Shown: in pieces, positions 7,599 through 15,076 of the stretch
Position numbering within the stretch: the stretch's first letter is position 1
Layout: each line of letters starts with the position of its first letter
Assembly: GCA_900770945.1 (NCBI GenBank)
Contig: CAAGME010000051.1
Coordinates: 1 to 24,008, forward strand
Direction of reading: 5' to 3'
Length of the DNA stretch: 24,008 nucleotides
Source: Clostridia bacterium
GTDB taxonomy: Bacteria > Bacillota > Clostridia > Christensenellales > Borkfalkiaceae
Program-made: the position numbers and the translations under genes
Notes under the pieces: model-generated
What the model was told of the DNA's origin: nothing
The model's database searches: none
The model's input: the letters and a program-made list of their open reading frames with translations, nothing else

Positions 7599-8918
7599 AT
7601 GAACAAAAAATCCATTCGCGACGTGGACGTCGCGGGAAAAAGATGCCTTGTGCGCGTTGACTTCAACGTACCTATGAAGGACGGCGTTATCACCGACGAA
7701 ACCCGTATCAACGGCGCGCTCCCCACTATTAAATATTTGCTCGAACATGGCGCAAAGGTTATTCTTTGCTCGCACCTCGGCAAACCGCACAACGTGCTTG
7801 ACGAGAAGATAAAACTCAACAAAAAAGAAAAGGCTAAGGTTGAGGCTCTGCCCGAAGCGGAACAAGCCGCCGCTACCGAAGAGTTTTTGGAAAAAGCCAA
7901 AAAAGATATCAAAAAATTCACGCTTAAACCCGTTGCCGACCGCCTTGCGGAACTTTTGCCGGGCGTAAAGGTAACGTTTGCTACCGACACCGTAGGCGCG
8001 GACGCTTGCGCCAAGGTTGCGGCTATAAAGGAAGGCGAAATCGTTCTTCTCGAAAACACCCGCTTTAATGCCGGCGAAGAAAAAAGAGACGAAGAATTCT
8101 GCAAAAAACTCGCGGCTTTTGCCGATATTTACGTCAACGACGCATTCGGCACGGCTCACCGTTCGCACGCTTCCACCGCGGCTATCGTCGAATACGGCTT
8201 CGTCAAGACCGCCGTTTGCGGCTTCTTAATCGAAAAAGAACTTTCCGTTATGGCGGAAGCTCTCGAACACCCCGTTCGTCCGTTCGTGGCAATTCTCGGC
8301 GGCGCTAAGGTTGCGGACAAGCTTAACGTTATTTCCAACCTGCTCGAAAAATGCGACACGCTCATTATCGGCGGCGGTATGTCCTATACCTTTATAAAGG
8401 CTACGGGCAAAGAAGTAGGCAAATCGCTCGTTGACGATACGAAGATCGATTACTGCAAAGAGATGATGGCAAAAGCCGAAAAGCTCGGCAAAAAGATGCT
8501 CTTCCCCATCGATTGCGTAACGGTCGCTTCTTTCCCCGATCCTATTGACGCGCCCGTCGAAACGCTCGTATGCGACGTGGACCATATCCCCGCCGACAGA
8601 GAAAGCTGCGATATCGGACCCAAGACGAGAGAACTTTACGCCGACGCGATTAAGTCTGCAAAGACGGTTATCTGGAACGGACCTATGGGCGTGTTTGAAA
8701 ACCCGACTTTGGCAGAAGGCACCAAAGCGGTCGCTAAGGCTTTGGCGGAAGCTACGGGTGCTACCACCATTATCGGCGGCGGCGATTCCGCTGCGGCTGT
8801 CACTCAGCTCGGGTTTGCCGACAAGATGACGCATATCTCGACGGGCGGCGGAGCTTCCCTCGAACTTTTCGAAGGCAAAAAGCTTCCCGGCATCGAATGC
8901 CTCAACGATAAAGACTGA
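7599..8918 (+). CDS. pgk: Phosphoglycerate kinase with a charged insertion
   Basis: Phosphoglycerate kinase makes ATP and 3-phosphoglycerate from 1,3-bisphosphoglycerate and ADP in the cytoplasm. ATG 7599 follows AAGGAG by 7 bases; an earlier in-frame ATG at 7554 lies within the promoter and is rejected. Family motifs seen are RVDFNVP near residue 19, CSHLGKP at 57-63, RFNAGEE, LGGAKV, GPMGVFE and the nucleotide-binding GGGDSAA near the C-terminus. The length is 439 residues against about 395 for most bacterial enzymes. The extra residues lie after SHLGKP at about 64-106, a lysine- and glutamate-rich helix-like stretch between the substrate loop and the FTLKPVADRL helix. tpiA follows after 73 bp, and no gap gene lies upstream in the window. 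Confidence 0.96.
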   Translation: MNKKSIRDVDVAGKRCLVRVDFNVPMKDGVITDETRINGALPTIKYLLEHGAKVILCSHLGKPHNVLDEKIKLNKKEKAKVEALPEAEQAAATEEFLEKAKKDIKKFTLKPVADRLAELLPGVKVTFATDTVGADACAKVAAIKEGEIVLLENTRFNAGEEKRDEEFCKKLAAFADIYVNDAFGTAHRSHASTAAIVEYGFVKTAVCGFLIEKELSVMAEALEHPVRPFVAILGGAKVADKLNVISNLLEKCDTLIIGGGMSYTFIKATGKEVGKSLVDDTKIDYCKEMMAKAEKLGKKMLFPIDCVTVASFPDPIDAPVETLVCDVDHIPADRESCDIGPKTRELYADAIKSAKTVIWNGPMGVFENPTLAEGTKAVAKALAEATGATTIIGGGDSAAAVTQLGFADKMTHISTGGGASLELFEGKKLPGIECLNDKD

Positions 8919-8926
8919 TTATAACG

Positions 8927-8961
8927 GCGCGGCGTGATTTCTTTTTCTAAAAACGCCGCGC
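8927..8961 (+). other. Intercistronic hairpin between pgk and tpiA
   Basis: GCGCGGCGT (8927-8935) pairs perfectly with ACGCCGCGC (8953-8961) around a 17-base pyrimidine-rich loop. No T-run follows on either strand, so it is more likely an mRNA stability or processing element, or an attenuator, than a full terminator. Confidence 0.6.
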
Positions 8962-8991
8962 TCAAAAAACATAACGGAGATTGCATATACT

Positions 8992-9732
8992 ATGAGAAAA
9001 CCTATTATCGCAGGAAACTGGAAGATGAATAAAACCCCGTCCGAGGGTAAAAAGCTCGTAGAGGAACTTATTCCTCTCGTAAAAGACGCTAAGTGCGACG
9101 TTGTCGTTTGCGTTCCCGCTACCGACCTTTACGCCGTGGGCGAAGCCGTAAAAGGCACCAACGTTCACCTCGGCGCGCAAAACGTTCACTTTGCCGTGAG
9201 CGGCGCGTACACCGGTGAAATTTCGGCGGATATGCTCAAAGAACTCGGCGTCGAATACGTTATCATCGGACACAGCGAAAGAAGACAGTACTTCGGCGAA
9301 ACGGACGAAACGGTAAACAAGAGAACGCTCCGCGCGCTCGAAGCCGGGCTTACTCCTATCGTTTGCGTGGGCGAGAGCCTTGAAGAACGCGAGACGGGCA
9401 AGACCGAGGAACTTTTGAAAAAGCAGGTCACCGAAGGATTCAAGGGCATCGAGGATATTACGAAAGTCGTTATCGCTTACGAACCCGTCTGGGCTATCGG
9501 CACGGGCAAAACCGCTACGAGCGAACAGGCTAACGAAACCATCGGTTATATAAGAAGCGTTGTCGCTTCGCTTTTCGGAAAAGACAAAGCAGACCTCGTT
9601 CGTATTCAGTACGGCGGGAGCATGAAGCCTTCCAACGCCAAGGAACTTATGGCAATGGAAGAAATCGACGGCGGTCTTATCGGCGGCGCGTCGCTTAAAG
9701 CGGTTGATTTTTCCGAAGTAGTCAATTATTGA
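8992..9732 (+). CDS. tpiA: Triosephosphate isomerase
   Basis: This 246-residue TIM-barrel enzyme interconverts dihydroxyacetone phosphate and glyceraldehyde 3-phosphate. Catalytic residues are in place: N9 and K11 in AGNWKMNK, H94 in IIGHSERR and E164 in AYEPVWAIGTG. The phosphate-binding segment YGGSMKP and the closing GGLIGGASL are present. GGAG at 8976-8979 is 12 bases before ATG 8992, a rather long spacing. It is probably cotranscribed with pgk across the hairpin at 8927-8961. A terminator-like stem follows at 9737. Confidence 0.97.
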   Translation: MRKPIIAGNWKMNKTPSEGKKLVEELIPLVKDAKCDVVVCVPATDLYAVGEAVKGTNVHLGAQNVHFAVSGAYTGEISADMLKELGVEYVIIGHSERRQYFGETDETVNKRTLRALEAGLTPIVCVGESLEERETGKTEELLKKQVTEGFKGIEDITKVVIAYEPVWAIGTGKTATSEQANETIGYIRSVVASLFGKDKADLVRIQYGGSMKPSNAKELMAMEEIDGGLIGGASLKAVDFSEVVNY

Positions 9733-9736
9733 ACTT

Positions 9737-9779
9737 AATTCCGCTTGCTGCCTGCATCAAGGTGCGGGCGGAATTTTCA
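9737..9779 (+). terminator. Probable terminator after tpiA
   Basis: AATTCCGC (9737-9744) pairs with GCGGAATT (9768-9775), and an inner CCTGCA/TGCGGG stem can form instead of part of it. The T-run after it is short (TTTTC). Confidence 0.6.
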
Positions 9780-9788
9780 ATTGCCTAT

Positions 9789-9823
9789 TTGAAAGTTGAA
9801 AGTTGAAAGTTGAAAGTTGAAAG
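9789..9823. repeat. Tandem repeat (TTGAAAG)x5
   Basis: Five perfect back-to-back copies of the 7-mer TTGAAAG. It lies between the tpiA terminator and the hairpin array at 9834-9940 and may be the flank of that element. Confidence 0.95.
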
Positions 9824-9833
9824 GTAAGGATAT

Positions 9834-9940
9834 GCGCGCGTTGCGCGCTCGATATTTGCCCGCACGCGGGCAATCGATATAGCCGCAAAGCGGCTCGATA
9901 TTTGCGCCGTGGGCGCAATCGATATTCACGCTTCGCGTGA
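9834..9940. repeat. Array of five short hairpins joined by TCGATAT spacers
   Basis: Five perfect inverted repeats with different arms and loops of 2-3 bases stand in a row. They are GCGCGC-GTT-GCGCGC (9834-9848), TTGCCCGC-AC-GCGGGCAA (9856-9873), AGCCGC-AAA-GCGGCT (9881-9895), TTGCGCC-GTG-GGCGCAA (9902-9918) and TCACGC-TTC-GCGTGA (9926-9940). The spacers are nearly constant: TCGATATT (9849-9856), TCGATAT (9874-9880), CGATATT (9896-9902) and TCGATATT (9919-9926). The stems share no sequence beyond GC richness, so what is kept is pairing plus spacer. It contains no gene, lies downstream of the tpiA terminator and ends about 40 bases before gpmI. It may be a REP-like mobile array or a structured RNA leader of gpmI. 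Confidence 0.9.
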
Positions 9941-9982
9941 GAGAAATAACAGAACACAAAAAGAGGTAACTATAAATATATT

Positions 9983-11533
9983 ATGAAGAAAATGAAAACG
10001 AGACCGGTAGCCCTTATCATAATGGACGGTTACGGTTATAGAGAAGAATCCGACGGCAACGCTATAAAAATTGCCAATGAAGGCGTTGTATCAAAACTTT
10101 ACAAAGAATATCCCTCCACGCTTTTGGGCGCGAGCGGGCTTTCGGTAGGGCTTCCCGACGGGCAGATGGGTAACAGCGAAGTAGGTCACCTTAACATCGG
10201 CGCGGGGCGCATAGTTTATCAGGAACTTACCCGTATCACGAAAGAGATACATGACGGCGACTTCTTTAAAAACAAAGAACTCAACGACGCTATCGACTCC
10301 GCACTTAAAAACGGTAAAAAGCTCCACCTTTACGGGCTTTTGTCCAACGGCGGCGTTCACAGCCATATCGAACACCTTTTCGGGCTTATCGACCTTGCCA
10401 AAATGCGCGGCGTAAAAGAACTTTACGTTCACGCTTTCCTTGACGGGCGCGACGTTTCCCCGACTTCCGGCGCGGGCTTTATCCGCGAATTGCAAGCTAA
10501 ATTAGAAGAGACGGGCATCGGCAAAATTTCTTCCGTATCGGGCAGATATTACGCCATGGACAGAGATAACCGCTGGGAAAGAGTGGAAAAAGCATACGAT
10601 AGTCTTACCATCGGCAACGGCGTCAAGTGTGAAAACGCTGCCGAAGCCGTCGAAGAAAGCTACAAAAACGGCGTAACCGACGAATTCGTTTTGCCGACCA
10701 ACGTTTACGAAAACGACAAACCCGTGGGTCTTATCGAAGCGGGCGATTCTATAATCTTCTTCAATTTCCGCCCCGACAGAGCAAGGGAGCTCACGAGGGC
10801 GTTCACCGAAGAGGAATTCACCGGCTTTGAAAGAAAGACCGGGTACTTAAAGCCTTTCTACGTTTGCTTTACCCGCTACGACGCGACGTTTAAGAACGTT
10901 GAAATCGCTTTCAAGCCGCAAAGCCTTAAAAACACGCTCGGCGAATATCTTTCAAACGAAGGCTATCGTCAGCTCCGTATAGCCGAAACGGAAAAGTACG
11001 CGCACGTCACATTCTTCTTCAACGGCGGAGTGGAAGCACCCAACCCGAACGAGGACAGAGATTTGATTCCTTCCCCGAAGGTCGCAACTTACGACTTGCA
11101 GCCCGAAATGAGCGCGTACGAAGTTACCGATAAGCTTCTTAGCGAAATCGCAAGCGACAAGTACGACGTTATTATCGTAAACTACGCAAACTGCGACATG
11201 GTCGGTCATACCGGCGTTTTGGAAGCGGCGGTTAAGGCTGTCAAAACGGTGGAAGATTGCGTGAAAAAAGTCGTTGACGCAATTCTCGAAAAAGGCGGCA
11301 CCGCGCTTATCACGGCGGACCACGGCAACGCCGACCAAATGGTTCTCCCCGACGGCAGCCCGCTCACTTCGCACACGACTAACCCCGTTCCCTTTATCGT
11401 CGTCGGCGAAAACACCAAGAACGAAAAGCTTCGCAAGGGCGGCGTTCTTGCCGACATCGCGCCTACGCTTTTAACCGTTATGGGCGAAGATATTCCTAAG
11501 GAAATGACGGGCAAATCGCTCATCGAAGAGTAA
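9983..11533 (+). CDS. gpmI: 2,3-bisphosphoglycerate-independent phosphoglycerate mutase
   Basis: This manganese-dependent enzyme interconverts 3- and 2-phosphoglycerate. The 516-residue length fits the family. Metal and catalytic residues of the alkaline-phosphatase-like core are visible: D15 in LIIMDGYG, S65 in MGNSEVGHLN, and the C-terminal VNYANCDMVGHTG and TADHGNAD. The inserted transferase domain carries the expected HIEHL, DGRDVSPTS and YYAMDRDNRW motifs. The start is uncertain: ATG 9983 has only AGAGG some 17 bases away, and ATG 9992 is an alternative, giving MKTRPVALIIMDG, the usual N-terminus. With pgk and tpiA it gives the lower-glycolysis cluster, but it is separated from tpiA by a terminator and the hairpin array. 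Confidence 0.96.
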   Translation: MKKMKTRPVALIIMDGYGYREESDGNAIKIANEGVVSKLYKEYPSTLLGASGLSVGLPDGQMGNSEVGHLNIGAGRIVYQELTRITKEIHDGDFFKNKELNDAIDSALKNGKKLHLYGLLSNGGVHSHIEHLFGLIDLAKMRGVKELYVHAFLDGRDVSPTSGAGFIRELQAKLEETGIGKISSVSGRYYAMDRDNRWERVEKAYDSLTIGNGVKCENAAEAVEESYKNGVTDEFVLPTNVYENDKPVGLIEAGDSIIFFNFRPDRARELTRAFTEEEFTGFERKTGYLKPFYVCFTRYDATFKNVEIAFKPQSLKNTLGEYLSNEGYRQLRIAETEKYAHVTFFFNGGVEAPNPNEDRDLIPSPKVATYDLQPEMSAYEVTDKLLSEIASDKYDVIIVNYANCDMVGHTGVLEAAVKAVKTVEDCVKKVVDAILEKGGTALITADHGNADQMVLPDGSPLTSHTTNPVPFIVVGENTKNEKLRKGGVLADIAPTLLTVMGEDIPKEMTGKSLIEE

Positions 11534-11636
11534 AAGATAAGCCTTTCGTTTGCTTTTTAAGCCTTTTTGGGCGTTTTAAAGCGAGCGGAAAAATAAAAAT
11601 TTGATTTCAATCGATAAATTAACGAAAAAAGTTCCT

Positions 11637-11691
11637 TTAAACGCTTGTTTTATTGAATATATTGTGATATACTATTTAGGCAAGCGTTTAA
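11637..11691 (+). promoter_or_regulatory. secG-operon promoter flanked by an 11-bp inverted repeat
   Basis: TTGTTT (11645-11650), 17-base spacer and TATACT (11668-11673) with an extended -10 TG at 11665-11666 form the promoter. TTAAACGCTTG (11637-11647) and its exact reverse complement CAAGCGTTTAA (11681-11691) bracket it, one arm overlapping the -35 and the other the predicted start site. This is a plausible split operator for a dimeric or looping repressor. Confidence 0.6.
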
Positions 11692-11747
11692 GGGATGAGT
11701 TTTTCTTGCTTGCGTACAGTTAAAACATACCTAACGGAGAATATATT

Positions 11748-12026
11748 ATGTTTTCTAACCTTTTAATCAGTCACGGTTTATATTTCGGATTAAGCCTTGC
11801 CTGCGCCATCGGCGCCGCGCTCTGCGCGATTTTCGTTTGCATCGTCGTTCTTGTTCAACCCGGTAACTCAAACGGTATCGGCGCGCTCGGCGGCAATCAG
11901 GACACGTTCTATAACAGAGATAAGGGTCAGACGCTTGAAAGCAAGCTTAAAAGATTGACTTTCGTTTGCCTCGCTCTTATGGCTATCTTTATGATAGGTT
12001 TCTATGTTTTGGAATTCTTACTTTGA
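11748..12026 (+). CDS. secG: Preprotein translocase subunit SecG
   Basis: SecG is a small accessory subunit of the SecYEG protein-export channel. The 92-residue product has the expected two membrane helices, at about 10-34 and 68-91. Between them lies the conserved cytoplasmic loop, VLVQPGNSNGIGALGG then a polar segment TFYNRDKG. Bases AACGGAG before ATG 11748 supply the ribosome binding site. secG standing before rnr, smpB and ssrA is a widespread Bacillota arrangement. A terminator-like hairpin follows immediately and may lower expression of the downstream genes. Confidence 0.92.
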   Translation: MFSNLLISHGLYFGLSLACAIGAALCAIFVCIVVLVQPGNSNGIGALGGNQDTFYNRDKGQTLESKLKRLTFVCLALMAIFMIGFYVLEFLL

Positions 12027-12032
12027 TTCAAA

Positions 12033-12064
12033 CGGCGGCTCTCCGAAAGGCGGTGCCGCTTTTT
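12033..12064 (+). terminator. Terminator or attenuator between secG and rnr
   Basis: GCGGC (12035-12039) pairs with GCCGC (12055-12059), with an inner stem closed by a GAAA loop, then TTTTT (12060-12064). No clear promoter lies between it and rnr, so partial read-through is likely. Confidence 0.65.
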
Positions 12065-12152
12065 GCTTGCCGTTTTTTATCTTTTACGGCTTGTCGGTTT
12101 TTAAATGCGTAAAAAAAGGGGAAAAAGAGAAAAATAAAAACAAAGGGAATTT

Positions 12153-14309
12153 ATGGCTCAAAAATATCATTTCGTAATTTTAAAAAAATTCAGGCGCGGG
12201 GACTATGACGGAAAGTCTTTTAAGTTTATTCACCGCGCGGAAAAGGAAGATTTGAAGCTGTCCGAACGCTCGCTCGACCTTGTTTTGAGCGACCTTATCT
12301 TAGACGGCAAAATAGTTTGTAAGGACGGCAAATTCTACCTTGCCGATAAAGAAAGACAAAAACTTACCGCAAAGGAAGAGGAGAAAGTCGTCGGCAAATT
12401 AAGGTGCAACGAAAAAGGCTTCGGCTTCGTTGTGGTAGAGGGTGATAAGGATTATTACGTTTCGCCCGATTTAATGGGGCAGGCTCTCGATACCGATATG
12501 GTGGAGTGCCGCGTGTTGCCCGGCAAGAACGGTGCGAACGACGCTGCGGAAGTAATCAAAGTCGTGGAACGCGGCTTTACTTCGCTTGTCGGAACGTTTT
12601 TTAAAGAGGGCGGCAATTCTTACGTTCGCCCGGACGACAGGGCGTATCTTGCCGATATTTATATCCCGAACGCCGCTTCTTCCGCCGCCAAAGAGGGCGA
12701 CAAGGTTTTTGTTTCGATTGAAAAATTCCCGAAAAACCGTTGCCCCGAGGGCAAAATAAACGCCGTTATCGGTAAAGCCAACGACTTTTCTACCGAAGAA
12801 GACAGCATGCTTTACGCTTCTTCCGTTTTAAGAACTTTCGACGAAAAAGTAATGGCGGAGGCTAAGTCGGTTGAACAAAAAGTAAGCGATAATCGACTTA
12901 TAGGCAGACTTGATTTAAGAAATAAGCTAATTTTCACGATAGACGGCGACACCGCGAAAGACTATGACGACGCAGTTTCGCTCGAAGTAAACGAAAAGGG
13001 AAATTATCTTCTCGGCGTGCATATAGCGGACGTTACCGCATACGTTAAGTTTAAGGGCGAAATAGACAAGGAAGCGTTTGAGCGCGGAACAAGCGTTTAT
13101 CTCCCCGACCGCGTTATCCCTATGCTTCCTTTCGAACTTTCCAACGGCATTTGCTCCTTAAACGAGGGCGATGACAGGTTGACCGTTTCCGTTTTTGCGG
13201 AAATCGATAGGGACGGGAAGGTTTTAGGCTCGCAAATCTTTGAAAGCGTTATCAACTCCAAACACAGAATGACGTATAATAACGTAGATAAAATAATCGA
13301 CGGCGACGAGGTTTTGAGAGCAAAATACGCTTCCCTTGCGCCCGTTGTCGATAAGATGAACGAGTTAAGACTAATCTTAGAAAAACGCCGCAAAGAAGCG
13401 GGATATGTCGAGCTTGACGTCAGAGAGGGCGATATCACGCTCGACGGCGGCAAAATAAGCGTTTCGCTCCACAAAGCCACGCCTGCGACAAAGCTTATCG
13501 AACAATTCATGATTCTTGCCAACGAACAGGTCGCCGAATATCTTTTTTACGGCAATTATCCGTGCGTTTTCCGAGTTCATGAAAAGCCTTCGACGGAAAA
13601 ACTCGATAATCTCAAAAAGTTTCTGAGTGCGCTCGGAATAAGGGTGACTTGGAAGAAAGACGACATCTTTCCGTCGGATTTTGCCCGTCTTTTGCTGTCG
13701 GTTGCCGACAAACCGACTTTTTCCGTAGTGAACAGAACGGTTTTGCGCTCCATGCAAAAAGCTTACTATTCAACCGAAAACGACGGGCATTTCGGGCTTG
13801 CTTCAAAGTGTTATTGTCACTTTACTTCCCCCATTCGCCGCTATCCCGACTTGACCGTTCACCGCATTTTAAAGGCCGCACTAAACGGCGATATAAGCGC
13901 GATAACCGACTTATACGAGGACTTTTCTACTCTTGCCGCCAACAATTCGTCGGATAGAGAAAAGCGCGCCGAGGAGTGCGAGCGCAACGTGGACGACCTT
14001 TATAAGGCAAAGTATATGGAAGATAAAATCGGCGAAAAGTTCGACGGAATAATAAGCGGCGTAATCGCAAACGGGTTGTTTGTCGAGCTTGAAAACACGT
14101 GCGAAGGGTTTGTTCCGCTCGATTTGCTCCCTGCCGGCAAATATACTTTTGATGCGGATACTTATAGGCTGTATTCGTCAAAGCGTACGTTTAAGCTCGG
14201 CGATAAGGTTGAAATAATCGTCGTATCGGCGGATTTTACTTCAAGACGGGTTGATTTTGCGCTTTTGGACGAAAAAAGTTGCGTTAAAAAGAAAAAAGTG
14301 GTAAAATAA
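12153..14309 (+). CDS. rnr: Ribonuclease R
   Basis: RNase R is a processive 3'-5' exoribonuclease that degrades structured RNA and, with SmpB and tmRNA, the faulty mRNA of stalled ribosomes. The 718 residues show an N-terminal winged-helix part (about 1-65), cold-shock domains (about 80-235), the RNB catalytic domain (about 250-575) and an S1 domain (about 630-705: FDGIISGVIANGLFVEL). The RNB active-site acidic cluster TIDGDTAKDYDDAV gives D264, D270, D272 and D273. It is somewhat shorter than the B. subtilis enzyme and ends in a lysine-rich tail. AAAGGGA precedes ATG 12153, and smpB starts 5 bp after the stop. Codons 246-251 contain the 14-mer found in intergenic repeats elsewhere in the window. 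Confidence 0.95.
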   Translation: MAQKYHFVILKKFRRGDYDGKSFKFIHRAEKEDLKLSERSLDLVLSDLILDGKIVCKDGKFYLADKERQKLTAKEEEKVVGKLRCNEKGFGFVVVEGDKDYYVSPDLMGQALDTDMVECRVLPGKNGANDAAEVIKVVERGFTSLVGTFFKEGGNSYVRPDDRAYLADIYIPNAASSAAKEGDKVFVSIEKFPKNRCPEGKINAVIGKANDFSTEEDSMLYASSVLRTFDEKVMAEAKSVEQKVSDNRLIGRLDLRNKLIFTIDGDTAKDYDDAVSLEVNEKGNYLLGVHIADVTAYVKFKGEIDKEAFERGTSVYLPDRVIPMLPFELSNGICSLNEGDDRLTVSVFAEIDRDGKVLGSQIFESVINSKHRMTYNNVDKIIDGDEVLRAKYASLAPVVDKMNELRLILEKRRKEAGYVELDVREGDITLDGGKISVSLHKATPATKLIEQFMILANEQVAEYLFYGNYPCVFRVHEKPSTEKLDNLKKFLSALGIRVTWKKDDIFPSDFARLLLSVADKPTFSVVNRTVLRSMQKAYYSTENDGHFGLASKCYCHFTSPIRRYPDLTVHRILKAALNGDISAITDLYEDFSTLAANNSSDREKRAEECERNVDDLYKAKYMEDKIGEKFDGIISGVIANGLFVELENTCEGFVPLDLLPAGKYTFDADTYRLYSSKRTFKLGDKVEIIVVSADFTSRRVDFALLDEKSCVKKKKVVK
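12890..12903 (+). repeat. TAATCGACTTATAG 14-mer inside rnr
   Basis: This is an exact third copy of the core of the repeats at 270-300 and 5195-5225, here coding for part of DNRLIGRL just before the RNB catalytic region of RNase R. Confidence 0.7.
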
Positions 14310-14314
14310 AGAAA

Positions 14315-14764
14315 ATGAAAACAATAGTCGAAAACAAAGCCGCAAGGTTTGAATATTTTATAACCGACACCTTGGAAGCGGGGATAAAGCTCGACGGCGG
14401 AGAGGTTAAGTCGGTGCGCCGCGGAAACGTCGGATTAAAAGACAGCTACTGTTCGATTTATCGCGGAAGCGTGTTCATAAAAAACATGCATATCGCCGTT
14501 TACGAAAACGCCGGCGCGTTCAACGCAAAGGACAGTAAGCGCGATAGACGGCTTTTGTTGCACAGAGGAGAAATAACAAAGCTTACCGCTAAAATTCAGG
14601 AGAAAGGTTTCACGCTTGTGCCGCTCAGGCTTTACTTTAAGGATTCGCTTATCAAGGTCGAACTCGGCGTTTGCAAAGGGAAGCATACTTACGACAAAAA
14701 GAAGGTTATCGCCGACAGGGATACCGAAAGGGCTTTGCAAAGAGAATTGAAAAACTACCGTTAA
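14315..14764 (+). CDS. smpB: SsrA-binding protein SmpB
   Basis: SmpB binds tmRNA and places it in the A site of stalled ribosomes, mimicking the missing anticodon arm. The 149 residues cover the family: NKAARFEYFITDTLEAGI at the start, GGEVKSVRRGNVGLKDSY, then RDRRLLLHRGEI, LVPLRLYF and the basic C-terminal tail KGKHTYDKKKVIADRD that ends in LKNYR. One small change is DGGEVKS in place of the common TGTEVKS. Only five bases separate it from rnr and its ribosome binding site is weak, so coupling to rnr translation is likely. ssrA itself lies 312 bp downstream. Confidence 0.96.
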   Translation: MKTIVENKAARFEYFITDTLEAGIKLDGGEVKSVRRGNVGLKDSYCSIYRGSVFIKNMHIAVYENAGAFNAKDSKRDRRLLLHRGEITKLTAKIQEKGFTLVPLRLYFKDSLIKVELGVCKGKHTYDKKKVIADRDTERALQRELKNYR

Positions 14765-14812
14765 AATGCGTTTTTACGCAAAAATATAATTTTTTACGGG
14801 AGGATAAATCCA

Positions 14813-15007
14813 ATGGCAAAGAAGTACCACATCTCTTTAAGGGAAGACGAAAAATGGCAGGTTAAGTGCGAGGGCGCGGAAAAAGCTTTGAAGCTTTTCG
14901 ACACGCAAAAGGAAGCCATCGACTACGCTAAAACGATTGCGGGCAATCAGGAAGGCTCAATCGTTATACATAAAGTCGACGGCAAAATAAGAAAGCAAAA
15001 GTATTGA
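14813..15007 (+). CDS. Small DUF2188-type protein
   Basis: This 64-residue protein shows the DUF2188 pattern: WQVKCEGAEKALKLFDTQKEAIDYA, then GSIVIHKVDGKIRKQ. Its function is not established; the fold is a small alpha/beta unit, and members are common in bacteria. GGGAGG (14798-14803) lies 9 bases before ATG 14813. A small hairpin, TGCGT-TTTT-ACGCA (14767-14780), separates it from smpB. It sits between smpB and ssrA, which makes a link to ribosome rescue or RNA binding conceivable, but this is only from position. Confidence 0.75.
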   Translation: MAKKYHISLREDEKWQVKCEGAEKALKLFDTQKEAIDYAKTIAGNQEGSIVIHKVDGKIRKQKY

Positions 15008-15032
15008 TTTTTTTAAAAAGCCTTTCTATAAG
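15004..15032 (+). promoter_or_regulatory. Candidate ssrA promoter
   Basis: TTGATT (15004-15009), 17-base spacer, TATAAG (15027-15032). The start would be near 15039, giving a 5' precursor of about 38 bases with the hairpin CCGCC/GGCGG (15053-15057 with 15064-15068) for processing by RNase P. TAAAAT at 15069-15074 is too near the mature 5' end to be the -10. Confidence 0.5.
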
Positions 15033-15039
15033 TCGATTA
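15026..15039 (-). repeat. TAATCGACTTATAG 14-mer, inverted copy at ssrA
   Basis: CTATAAGTCGATTA is the exact reverse complement of the 14-mer at 275-288, 5200-5213 and 12890-12903. It overlaps the candidate ssrA -10 box. Confidence 0.7.
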
Positions 15040-15076
15040 TCGACTGTTTTTGCCGCCTTAAACGGCGGTAAAATAC

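Noticed and set aside
11534..11600. Terminator after gpmI
   Set aside because: The GCTTT/AAAGC stem is interrupted and no T-run follows, so I could not support it.
12891..12910. Insertion of a mobile repeat into rnr
   Set aside because: The frame and the conserved RNase R residues are intact around it; only the 14-mer is shared, so it is kept as a motif match only.
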